Of a DNA stretch of 16,265 bases, positions 1-5,388 are shown piece by piece (position 1 is the stretch's first letter; each line of letters begins with the position of its first letter). This DNA comes from an uncultured Rubrobacteraceae bacterium (GTDB lineage: Bacteria > Actinomycetota > Rubrobacteria > Rubrobacterales > Rubrobacteraceae). The notes beneath the pieces were generated by a model that saw only the letters and a program-made list of their open reading frames with translations, was not told the origin of the DNA and made no database searches. The stretch spans positions 1-16,265 of the forward strand of contig CADCUW010000279.1 in assembly GCA_902805985.1 (NCBI GenBank), given 5' to 3'. The position numbers were made by a program, and so were the translations under genes.

Positions 1-23
1 CGTTTGCTAACCTGTGGCTTGTA

Positions 24-45
24 CACTTTAATACACCCTAAAGTG
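24..45. promoter_or_regulatory. Inverted repeat upstream of first gene (candidate operator)
   Basis: CACTTTA (24-30) and TAAAGTG (39-45) form perfect 7-bp arms around an 8-nt spacer, about 40 bp before the first gene. The stretch is AT-richer than its surroundings, as expected of a promoter or operator. No convincing -35/-10 pair could be fixed, so the function is inferred from position only. Confidence 0.3.
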
Positions 46-83
46 GTTGCCTCAGACTCGAATGTGGTGGCGATCGGAAGGAG

Positions 84-905
84 ATGGAAGGGTTGAGCGC
101 GACGTTGGTGTATATCGGCATCGGTTCCGGACTGGCAATAGGGATAGCGCTCTTGGTCGTCGCCATCCTTTTTTTGCGCACGGCGCGCCGCTACGTCGAC
201 CTGGCCGAGGAGCGCCTGGAGCTCCTACGCGAATCGGAAGCGCTGCTGCTGAGGGTTGTGCGGCAACAAGGTCAGGACTCGGAGGAGAGCTGGCAACGAG
301 AGCCGGGGCGAAGGGAGAGGATCCCGGAGGTGGTTGGGCAGCCTCTCGGGCAAAGGGCGGGCGAAGAATCGTCGGGCAACTTCCCGTCGCCGGAAGGGGC
401 GGATCGAAACGTGCGAGAAGCGCCGGGTAGAGGCGCGCAGGTCTCCTCTGCAGAAGACGGCGAGCAGAGGCGGGAGGGCGCACCGAAGGCTGGCGCCCCG
501 GGTGCGGCGGCGCCGCGGCCCAAAGACGGCGCACCGCTCCTAGGAGTCAAGGTGCCGCATCCGGACGACGATGTGACCCCACGCGGCCGGAGCGGCTCCG
601 TCGCCAATTTCTTCCAGAGGAAATACGACCTGTACCTGGATCAGTACGAACGTCACGTGCGGCTCGCCGAGCGCATCCACCGTATGCGGGACGAGGCCTA
701 TGGGAGCCTCCGTACCCCTCGAACGCAGGAATGGGAGGACAAGCTGCGTCGCGCGTACGACGCCATAGATAGAACCACCCAGAGGCTAGACCTGCTCGAA
801 CATCACTACCCGGAGCTAGCGACCGACGGCGGTCGCCTCTCGGACCGCCTCGACCTCTCCCGCCTTCAGGCCGAACTTACAGAGCGCTCTGGTCGTTCGG
901 GCTGA
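84..905 (+). CDS. Membrane-anchored helical protein of unknown function
   Basis: No family is recognised. The product has an N-terminal hydrophobic segment (about residues 7-31) ending in RTARR, which suggests one transmembrane helix with the rest in the cytoplasm. A charged, coiled-coil-like stretch follows (about 32-60, rich in E, L and R). Then comes a long low-complexity linker rich in G, A, P, R and E (about 65-185), and a C-terminal helical domain (about 190-265) rich in Y, R, E and D. The start is ambiguous. The ATG at 84 abuts the Shine-Dalgarno stretch GGAAGGAG (76-83) with no spacing, whereas the in-frame TTG at 93 lies 9 nt after it and may be the true start, shortening the protein by three residues. 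Codon use fits a high-GC genome. The stop codon lies inside a 13-bp hairpin. Confidence 0.7.
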   Translation: MEGLSATLVYIGIGSGLAIGIALLVVAILFLRTARRYVDLAEERLELLRESEALLLRVVRQQGQDSEESWQREPGRRERIPEVVGQPLGQRAGEESSGNFPSPEGADRNVREAPGRGAQVSSAEDGEQRREGAPKAGAPGAAAPRPKDGAPLLGVKVPHPDDDVTPRGRSGSVANFFQRKYDLYLDQYERHVRLAERIHRMRDEAYGSLRTPRTQEWEDKLRRAYDAIDRTTQRLDLLEHHYPELATDGGRLSDRLDLSRLQAELTERSGRSG

Positions 906-928
906 GCACATGCTGATGTGCTCAGCCC
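899..928 (+). terminator. Perfect 13-bp hairpin containing the stop codon
   Basis: GGGCTGAGCACAT (899-911) pairs without mismatch with ATGTGCTCAGCCC (916-928) across a GCTG loop. The TGA stop of the preceding gene (903-905) lies within the left arm. There is no T-tract after the stem, which is common for actinobacterial terminators. It may end transcription or stabilise the mRNA 3' end. Confidence 0.6.
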
Positions 929-989
929 GCAAGCCGCTGTTCATGAAAAACCGGCAAGGGCACTTCTAGGACGCGCCCCCGCCGCGTGG

Positions 990-1045
990 AAGGAGACCCC
1001 TGCCGGGGACGAAAGCCCACGTTTCGAGCGTGGGGGCTGAGGTGG
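990..1045 (+). mobile_element. Possible IS200/IS605-type right-end scar
   Basis: Two consecutive hairpins are visible: CCCC-TGCC-GGGG (997-1008), then CCCACG (1016-1021) with CGTGGG (1029-1034) around a 7-nt loop, the second preceded by GAAAG. A GAAG/GAAAG-CCC hairpin of this kind is typical of the right end of IS200/IS605 elements, where the 3' end of the guide-like RNA lies. No TnpA or TnpB reading frame is present, so at most this is a relic. The assignment rests on remembered structural resemblance. Confidence 0.25.
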
Positions 1046-1068
1046 CATTTGCAGAGAACCCCGGGCGG

Positions 1069-1095
1069 GTGACCCTCATGTCCGGGCGGTAGACT
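1069..1095 (+). promoter_or_regulatory. Candidate leaderless promoter of the EamA permease
   Basis: The -10-like hexamer TAGACT (1090-1095) lies 8 nt before the ATG at 1104, which would place transcription start at or next to the start codon. A weak -35 (GTGACC, 1069-1074) sits 15 nt upstream. No good Shine-Dalgarno precedes the ATG, which fits a leaderless message. Confidence 0.35.
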
Positions 1096-1103
1096 GCGGG
1101 GCC

Positions 1104-1988
1104 ATGACCGAGGTCAAGAGCAAAACGTCGCTGCTAACGGAAGCCTCCTTGATCCTCGCCGCCGTGTTCTGGGGCACCAACTACGCCGCCACAAAGTTCG
1201 CCGCGCAATCCATATCTCCCGTTTCTATCGTGGCCGTCCGGTTCCTGGTGGCTGGCCTGCTGATGTACCTCGTGCTGCGCGCCCTCGAGCCGGGGAGCAG
1301 GTTGGCCCGGAAGGACCTGTTCCCGATGGCCGGGTTGGGCTGCCTCGGGGTAGCCTTGGGCCAGACCACCTTCACGTTCGGCGTGAGCCTGACCAGCGCC
1401 GCCAACACGGGCTTCATCTTCGCCACCGCGCCCGTGTGGGGGCTGCTCTTCGGCTTCCTGCTCGGGCTGGAGAGGCCGACGTGGAGGGGCATCTCGGGGT
1501 TGGGCCTCTCGATCCTCGGGGTCGGGGTGATCTTCTACGAGGGCCTCGGGGTCGAAAGCGCAAGCCTGATCGGGGACCTCCTGGTGCTCCTGGCCGCCAT
1601 GGGGTTCGGGGCCTACACCGTGCTCTCGATGCGCCTGCTGGGGCGGTACTCCCCCCTGGCGGTGGCCACCTACCCGATCCTGTTCGGCGGTCCCCTCGTC
1701 CTGCTGCTCTCCGTCCCGTTCTTCGCGGGGGCGGGGTGGGGGGGCGTCGGCGCGGGGGCGTGGGCCGCGGTGGCCTTCTCGGCAGTCTTCGCCACGGCGT
1801 TCGCCTTCTCCGCGTGGCAGAGGGGCGTCTCCCGCATCGGGGCCAACCGGGCCCTCGTCTACCAGTACCTGATCTCCCTGACGGGGGTCGCTTCGGGCGT
1901 CGTGTTTTTCGGGGAGGTCCTGGGGGCGGAAAAGATCGTCGGCGGGGTCATCACGCTCGTGGGCGTGTACCTGGCCAGGCGCCAATGA
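1104..1988 (+). CDS. EamA/DMT-family transporter
   Basis: A 294-residue, very hydrophobic protein with about ten predicted membrane helices in two homologous halves (roughly 13-140 and 153-290), the layout of the drug/metabolite transporter (EamA) family. The first helix carries the typical signature around residues 18-30 (AVFWGTNYAATKFA), with a matching VRFLVAG segment after it. The second half ends with the usual GE..G..LIL-type helices (FFGEVLGAEKIVGGVITLVGV). The length is normal for the family, so the gene looks intact. The family exports or imports small metabolites such as amino acids; the substrate cannot be read from sequence. The gene stands alone and converges on the kinase gene, whose stop lies 58 bp downstream. 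Confidence 0.9.
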   Translation: MTEVKSKTSLLTEASLILAAVFWGTNYAATKFAAQSISPVSIVAVRFLVAGLLMYLVLRALEPGSRLARKDLFPMAGLGCLGVALGQTTFTFGVSLTSAANTGFIFATAPVWGLLFGFLLGLERPTWRGISGLGLSILGVGVIFYEGLGVESASLIGDLLVLLAAMGFGAYTVLSMRLLGRYSPLAVATYPILFGGPLVLLLSVPFFAGAGWGGVGAGAWAAVAFSAVFATAFAFSAWQRGVSRIGANRALVYQYLISLTGVASGVVFFGEVLGAEKIVGGVITLVGVYLARRQ

Positions 1989-2045
1989 GGACCGGCACGC
2001 CCTTGCGCTTCGGGAACCTGGGGCGCCTCGGGGAACGGACCGGCC

Positions 2046-2708
2046 CTAGTACCCGTAGGTCGTCTCTTCCGGTGGGCCGACGCTGGTGGTGAGGCGCACG
2101 TAGGAACCCGGGTCCAGGTCCGTTCCCGGCACCGGGTCCTGGGCCACGATCACGCCGGGGGGCACAGTCTCGCTCGGAGCCTCGCTAACGCCGCCCAGCA
2201 GGAGGCCCGCCCGCTCCAGCTCCATCTCCGCCTGCGGGTAGGTGAGGCCGACCAGGTTCGGTGTCTGCACGACTCCCGTGCCTTCGCCGACCGTGAGAAG
2301 GATCTTCGAGCCCTCGTCGGCCTCCTCGCCGCCCGCTACCGACTGCTCGAGGACCTTGCCTGCGCTTTCCTCGGGGTCCTCCCGGTGTCGGACCCCGACA
2401 TCGAAACCGGCCTCTGCCAAGCGCTCGCGCGCCTCCTGCGCCGCCAAGCCTTCGACCGCGGGCACCTCGACCGCTTTAGGGCCGGGCCGCGCCCTATCGG
2501 CGCCCTTGGGCTGCTCCTCAGGCGCGCCCCCCGCGGGTCCCGGCATGTCGGCCCCGCCGGGATCCCGCAGCAGCACCCAGCCTGCGACGCCGAGCACGCC
2601 GATCAGCACGACGAACGCCGCGATGATCCGCCACGATCCCCTGCTGCGCGCGCCGTCGGGGCCGGCGGACGCGGGCGGGGCGGACGCCGGTGCCATCGGG
2701 CTCCCCAA
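2046..2708 (-). CDS. PASTA-domain half of a PknB-like kinase (frameshifted)
   Basis: This frame carries the C-terminal part of a bacterial Ser/Thr kinase. From the ATG at 2708 there is a short Ala/Pro-rich juxtamembrane stretch, one transmembrane helix (about residues 27-46, IIAAFVVLIGVLGVAGWVLL), an acidic/proline linker, and two PASTA repeats (about 79-143 and 145-212). PASTA modules face outside the cell and bind peptidoglycan fragments or muropeptides in PknB/StkP relatives. The same frame stays open upstream of 2708 through a linker reading LPPAAPSPSEATT up to about 2754, where it meets the kinase frame. The ATG is therefore probably an internal residue, and this is the distal half of one gene of about 507 codons (3568 to 2046). 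See the kinase entry and the frameshift finding. Confidence 0.8.
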   Translation of the reverse strand: MGSPMAPASAPPASAGPDGARSRGSWRIIAAFVVLIGVLGVAGWVLLRDPGGADMPGPAGGAPEEQPKGADRARPGPKAVEVPAVEGLAAQEARERLAEAGFDVGVRHREDPEESAGKVLEQSVAGGEEADEGSKILLTVGEGTGVVQTPNLVGLTYPQAEMELERAGLLLGGVSEAPSETVPPGVIVAQDPVPGTDLDPGSYVRLTTSVGPPEETTYGY

Positions 2709-3568
2709 GGCCGCGGTGGTCGCTTCGCTCGGCGAAGGGGCCGCCGGGGGGAGCCCTTCCTTACCCTGCCCAATTCCCCGAGGAGCTCAACGGAGCTGCC
2801 GTGACGGTCCTTGGGGCTGGCGGACAGGAGCCTCATGACCAAGGCGTCCAGGGCCTCCGGAACCTCCGGGTTCGCCTCCCTCGGGCGGCGCGGCGTACCC
2901 TTCGCGTGCTCGGCGGGCACGTCCGCTGGGGTGGCGACGTCGAACGGGACCCCCCCGGTGAGCATCTCGTAGAGGACCACGCCCAACGAGTACAGGTCGC
3001 TCGTCGGGCCGACCCGCCCGCCGGCCGCCTGCTCGGGGGACATGTACCTCGCGCTGCCCAGGATGTCCCCGGGCTCGGAGATGGTGGTGGCCTCGGCTGC
3101 CCGGGCGATGCCGAAGTCCGCGACCTTCGCGTGTCCGGACCTCGTGAGGAGGACGTTGCCGGGCTTGACGTCGCGGTGGACGACGCCCCGCCCGTGGGCC
3201 GCCTGCAACGCCTCCGTCACCTGGACGGCCAGCTCCACCGCCTCATGCGGTGAGAGCCTCCCGGCCCGCGTAATCCGGTCCTCCAGGGTGCCGCCGGGTA
3301 GGTACTCCATGGCGATGTAGTAGGCGCCGTCACTGGTCTCGCCGCGGTCGAAGACGGGAACGATGAAAGGGCTGGACAGGGCGGCGGCGCTCTTTGCCTC
3401 ACGCCTGAAGCGCTCGACGAAGTCCTCGTCGCCCGCGTAGCGGCCCCGGAGCAGCTTGAGCGCGACGTCACGGCCGAGGACCCGGTCGTACGCCAGGAAC
3501 ACCTCGGCCATCCCGCCGCTGCCCGCCAGGGTCCGCAGCTCGTACCGGTCGACGACGGTCCCGCCCAC
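2603..3568 (-). CDS. PknB-like Ser/Thr protein kinase catalytic domain (frameshifted)
   Basis: Complete Hanks-type kinase domain numbered from the GTG at 3568: glycine loop GSGGMAEVF (16-24), ATP-binding Lys38, helix-C Glu57, catalytic loop HRDVKPGN (131-138, Asp133), DFG Asp151, and the activation segment ending GSARYMSPEQ (171-180). Threonines and a serine between 161 and 164 are plausible autophosphorylation sites. The kinase phosphorylates Ser/Thr in proteins; PASTA kinases govern cell-wall growth and division. The start is chosen because GTG 3568 lies 7 nt after a perfect TATAAT and just before the conserved DRYEL; the frame is open further upstream but that part is not protein-like. After about residue 272 the reading becomes Arg/Pro-rich nonsense. 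The true continuation lies in the frame reached by adding one base within 2746-2756. As the sequence stands, the kinase would lose its membrane anchor and PASTA sensors. Confidence 0.88.
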   Translation of the reverse strand: MGGTVVDRYELRTLAGSGGMAEVFLAYDRVLGRDVALKLLRGRYAGDEDFVERFRREAKSAAALSSPFIVPVFDRGETSDGAYYIAMEYLPGGTLEDRITRAGRLSPHEAVELAVQVTEALQAAHGRGVVHRDVKPGNVLLTRSGHAKVADFGIARAAEATTISEPGDILGSARYMSPEQAAGGRVGPTSDLYSLGVVLYEMLTGGVPFDVATPADVPAEHAKGTPRRPREANPEVPEALDALVMRLLSASPKDRHGSSVELLGELGRVRKGSPRRPLRRAKRPPRPWGARWHRRPPRPRPPAPTARAAGDRGGSSRRSSC

Positions 3569-3575
3569 GGGTGGG

Positions 3576-3581
3576 ATTATA
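3576..3581 (-). promoter_or_regulatory. TATAAT -10 box of the kinase gene (leaderless)
   Basis: On the minus strand a perfect TATAAT is followed by seven bases (CCCACCC) and then the GTG start at 3568, so the transcript probably starts at or one base before the start codon. No clear TTGACA-like -35 is seen at 16-18 nt. This site fixes the kinase start and excludes the longer open frame. Confidence 0.55.
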
Positions 3582-3631
3582 CTGCTCCGGAGGCATCTCC
3601 TTGGGGCCGCGGGGGGTCCCCAGGATGTAGG

Positions 3632-3952
3632 ATGGTACGGGCTGTGGCTTACGCCGTCGGACAGACCATCGAGGTGTGCCTGGCGTTGGACCTGCCGCCC
3701 GCGCGGGGGATACGCCGCGTCGTGGCGGTCTTCGCCAACAGGGACGGGGAGGTTATCGAGCTGAATGACGTGCCCGCAAGCGCGTCGGAGTGCGTCCTGC
3801 AGGACCCCCCGCAGACGACGCTGCGGGGCCGCGCGGTTCATCCGGGTCTCTACGAGCTGCGGCTGATAAGGGTCAAGGACTTGCAGGGCGCGACGCACTT
3901 AGCCCCGCCGGAGGTCAGCCTCGAGGTGAACGATTTCTCTGATGCTGTTTAA
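3632..3952 (+). CDS. Small protein of unknown function
   Basis: A 106-residue product with no family recognised. It is rich in alternating hydrophobic residues (EVCLALDLPP, RRVVAVFANRDGEVIEL, GLYELRLIRVKDL) and ends in VSLEVND, which suggests a mainly beta-strand, soluble fold. There is no signal peptide or membrane helix. The ATG at 3632 is preceded by AGGA seven bases upstream. It is divergent from the kinase gene, with 63 bp between the two starts, so the two could share a control region. The codon pattern (G/C in most third positions) supports a real gene rather than a shadow of the overlapping minus-strand frame, whose translation there is not protein-like. Confidence 0.65.
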   Translation: MVRAVAYAVGQTIEVCLALDLPPARGIRRVVAVFANRDGEVIELNDVPASASECVLQDPPQTTLRGRAVHPGLYELRLIRVKDLQGATHLAPPEVSLEVNDFSDAV

Positions 3953-4007
3953 GGGTGTCAAGGGAAGGCCGCCGAGCGCACTCGACACGGACGCGATCGG
4001 AGGACGT

Positions 4008-4017
4008 AGGGTACCCT
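4008..4017. promoter_or_regulatory. 10-bp perfect palindrome AGGGTACCCT
   Basis: A perfect palindrome about 65 bp upstream of the small gene starting at 4081, in the only intergenic space before it. It could be an operator. It is short enough to arise by chance in a window of this size. Confidence 0.2.
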
Positions 4018-4080
4018 GCATCTCGAACGCGGATGGGCAGTGCGAGACTCTGTCCCTAGGGAGCCGTCTTGGAGGTTCGG

Positions 4081-4305
4081 ATGAGGCCTTTTTGGTTGCA
4101 AAGAGTCGAAGACGAGAGCGGCGTAAGTGGCGTGGGCCTCGTGGCCGAAGGGGTCGTGTTTTCGAACGGGTGGTGCTCGTTGACTTGGCTGACGGGACAC
4201 AAGAGCGTGGCTTTCTACCCAAGCCTCGAAGAGGTAGATGCCATACACGGCCATAACGGAAAGACGAAGATCGTCGCCGGTACAGACATAGGGCGCCCGA
4301 CGTAA
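4081..4305 (+). CDS. Small conserved-looking protein of unknown function
   Basis: The ATG at 4081 is preceded by GGAGG (4071-4075) with 5-nt spacing, which picks this start over the TTG at 4069. The product is 74 residues. It begins MRPFWLQRVEDESGVSG, has a Val/Gly-rich centre (VGLVAEGVVFSNG), a WLTG turn, and an HGHNGKTKIV segment near the end. The pattern is that of a compact beta-rich domain. I recall similar short actinobacterial proteins with an EGVVF...W...IHGH layout, but no function is known to me. No membrane segment. It lies alone between the 3632-3952 gene and the ribbon-helix-helix gene. Confidence 0.65.
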   Translation: MRPFWLQRVEDESGVSGVGLVAEGVVFSNGWCSLTWLTGHKSVAFYPSLEEVDAIHGHNGKTKIVAGTDIGRPT

Positions 4306-4494
4306 AGAGGCGGCCACCAGGCTCCTCGAGGTGAGGACAAACGTGTGCGTCGCGTGGACGGAGGCAGGGCTGATCCTCCTGGTGGTCTTGCCCGTAGCCA
4401 CGAAAGGTTGGCCCGTCGCCGCCAGGTTACCGCATCGGGCTCGAGCGGTCGGTAGCGGGTGGGGGTCGGCTCGTGTAGGGTTGCGGTCGGAGAT
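4306..4494. other. Intergenic stretch without a recognisable gene
   Basis: Open frames here are either Arg/Pro-rich shadows or lack a plausible start. Nothing beyond an 8-bp CCTCGAGG palindrome near 4324 and a TGTAGGGT element (4474-4481) ahead of the next gene was seen. Confidence 0.4.
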
Positions 4495-4719
4495 ATGGGA
4501 CCCTTGCGAAAGTCGTTGTCGGTGCGCCTCGAAGAAGGTGTCCATGCGCGGCTGCGCCGCCAAAGCCTCCGGAGCGGTGTCCCTACCAGCGCCCTTGTCC
4601 GGGCCCTCGTGCACCGCTGGCTCGACGAGCAGGACGAGGCGGGGGAGACGACCACCGGGCCTCCAGGCTCAGAACGGGAGCGGCAGCCGGGACTCTTCGG
4701 AGAGGGAGGAGCGCCTTGA
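4495..4719 (+). CDS. Ribbon-helix-helix-type small DNA-binding protein (probable)
   Basis: A 74-residue product from the ATG at 4495. Residues 4-45 follow the ribbon-helix-helix layout: a basic strand (LRKSLSVRLEE), a first helix (GVHARLRRQSLR), a turn (SGVPTSA), and a second helix (LVRALVHRWLDEQ). A charged, Gly-rich tail without obvious structure follows. Such proteins act as dimeric repressors or antitoxins, but no toxin gene lies next to it. The start is uncertain: an in-frame GTG at 4459 would add 12 residues that do not resemble the domain, and the GGAGA at 4489-4493 is too close to serve the ATG well. The gene ends about 95 bp before the left tRNA-derived repeat, so it may belong to an older integrated element. 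Confidence 0.55.
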   Translation: MGPLRKSLSVRLEEGVHARLRRQSLRSGVPTSALVRALVHRWLDEQDEAGETTTGPPGSERERQPGLFGEGGAP

Positions 4720-4786
4720 GACCCAGGCGCACAAGCCTAGCCGTAAGCTCGAGGTAGTCTTGGCCATGCGGTACATGCAAGCCTCT

Positions 4787-4794
4787 GCAACGCT
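4787..4794 (+). repeat. GCAACGCT motif before the left attachment scar
   Basis: GCAACGCT lies 26 bp before the left tRNA-derived repeat, and the identical octamer lies 16 bp before the right one (7960-7967). The 10-bp difference is one helical turn. It may be a recombinase arm site or shared flank homology. A single octamer is weak evidence. Confidence 0.25.
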
Positions 4795-4812
4795 CGGCAC
4801 CTACTGACAGCG

Positions 4813-4857
4813 CACTCGTAATGAGCGGGCCAGCGGTTCGAGTCCGCTCGTCGGCTC
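4813..4857 (+). repeat. tRNA-Thr(CGT) 3'-half fragment, left att-like direct repeat
   Basis: The 45 bp contain the anticodon loop CTCGTAA (anticodon CGT, Thr), the 3' anticodon strand, a variable loop, a perfect T-arm (AGCGG TTCGAGT CCGCT) and the 3' acceptor strand CGTCGGCT. A T-rich stretch follows. The matching 5' acceptor and D-arm are absent upstream, so this is a gene fragment and not a tRNA. It matches 43 of 45 positions of the copy at 7976-8020. Starting in the anticodon loop and ending at the tRNA 3' end is the usual extent of an integrase core site. Confidence 0.8.
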
Positions 4858-4951
4858 TTTTGATCCGGCCTATCTAAGTCCAATCAACGCTACAGGCAGA
4901 GTCTTTCGACCGTCGACGAGCGCTTTTGGATACCATCGGGAAGCGGACTTC

Positions 4952-4965
4952 TACTCACGTGAGTA
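4952..4965. promoter_or_regulatory. 14-bp perfect palindrome TACTCACGTGAGTA
   Basis: A perfect 14-bp palindrome 55 bp before the methyltransferase start. Together with the inverted repeat at 4991-5006 it makes a plausible operator region. Methyltransferase genes of restriction-modification systems are often controlled through such palindromes, but no controller gene is visible. Confidence 0.4.
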
Positions 4966-4990
4966 AGGCCTCTTTACCACGTTAACAGCC

Positions 4991-5014
4991 CGAATCCACG
5001 GATTCGTGTAGTAT
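4991..5014 (+). promoter_or_regulatory. Inverted repeat overlapping a leaderless-type promoter
   Basis: CGAATCC and GGATTCG (4991-5006) form 7-bp arms around AC. Immediately after comes TAGTAT (5009-5014), preceded by TG, six bases before the ATG at 5021. The spacing suggests a -10 box with leaderless transcription. The inverted repeat would fall between the -35 and -10 regions, where a bound repressor would block the polymerase. Confidence 0.4.
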
Positions 5015-5020
5015 GCAGGG

Positions 5021-5344
5021 ATGCTCAGGTACCTCGCCTTTTTCGCCGGAGTGGGGGGCATATCGCTAGGTCTGACGGCGGCGGGTTTCTCGTGTGTGGG
5101 CGTGGTGAAGGTGGACGATCGCGCCGCCGCTTCGTACCGATTCAACTTTCCAGACCACACTGATGAAGGTGCGCTGATTCGTCTAGGGGCTGCAGAGGGC
5201 GATACGCGCCTCCTGAAGCCTCACCAAGTTTCCCTACACCCGCGCGTGCTAACGTCCGCCGCGGCTGTGCTAGACCTCCTTGTAGCGGGTCCTCCCTGCC
5301 AGGGCTTCTCGCACATACAGACCCAGGCGTTCGGAGGCTGGTAA
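5021..5344 (+). pseudogene. Truncated cytosine-5 DNA methyltransferase (N-terminal part)
   Basis: The first 97 residues match the start of an m5C methyltransferase: motif I FAGVGGISLG (8-17, the S-adenosylmethionine-binding loop), an acidic-strand region VVKVDD (28-33) where the family usually has Glu and here has Lys30, NFPDH (42-46), and motif IV AGPPCQGFS (89-97) with the catalytic Cys93. After PCQGFS the sequence becomes unrelated (HIQTQAFGGW) and stops at 107 residues. Full-length enzymes have 300-450 residues, including the ENV and QRR motifs and the target-recognition domain, all missing here. The rest of the gene was probably lost when the transporter region behind it was joined. No restriction endonuclease is nearby. 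It is unlikely to be catalytically active. Confidence 0.85.
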
Positions 5345-5388
5345 CCGACGACGCAGGAGCAAAGGTAGTCGAGGGAAAGGGTACACAG

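Noticed and set aside
2242..2838. Plus-strand frames across the PASTA and kinase region
   Set aside because: Low-complexity Ser/Pro/Arg translation opposite clear PASTA and kinase domains.
3569..3898. N-terminal extension of the kinase by 110 residues
   Set aside because: The stretch is Arg/Pro-rich antisense of the small plus-strand gene, and the TATAAT-GTG arrangement fixes the start at 3568.
4331..4807. 158-residue plus-strand frame
   Set aside because: Arg/Ser/Cys-rich and overlaps the better ribbon-helix-helix frame; no ribosome site.
4801..4857. A complete tRNA-Thr gene
   Set aside because: No 5' acceptor strand complementary to CGTCGGCT and no D-arm precede either copy, so only the 3' half is present.
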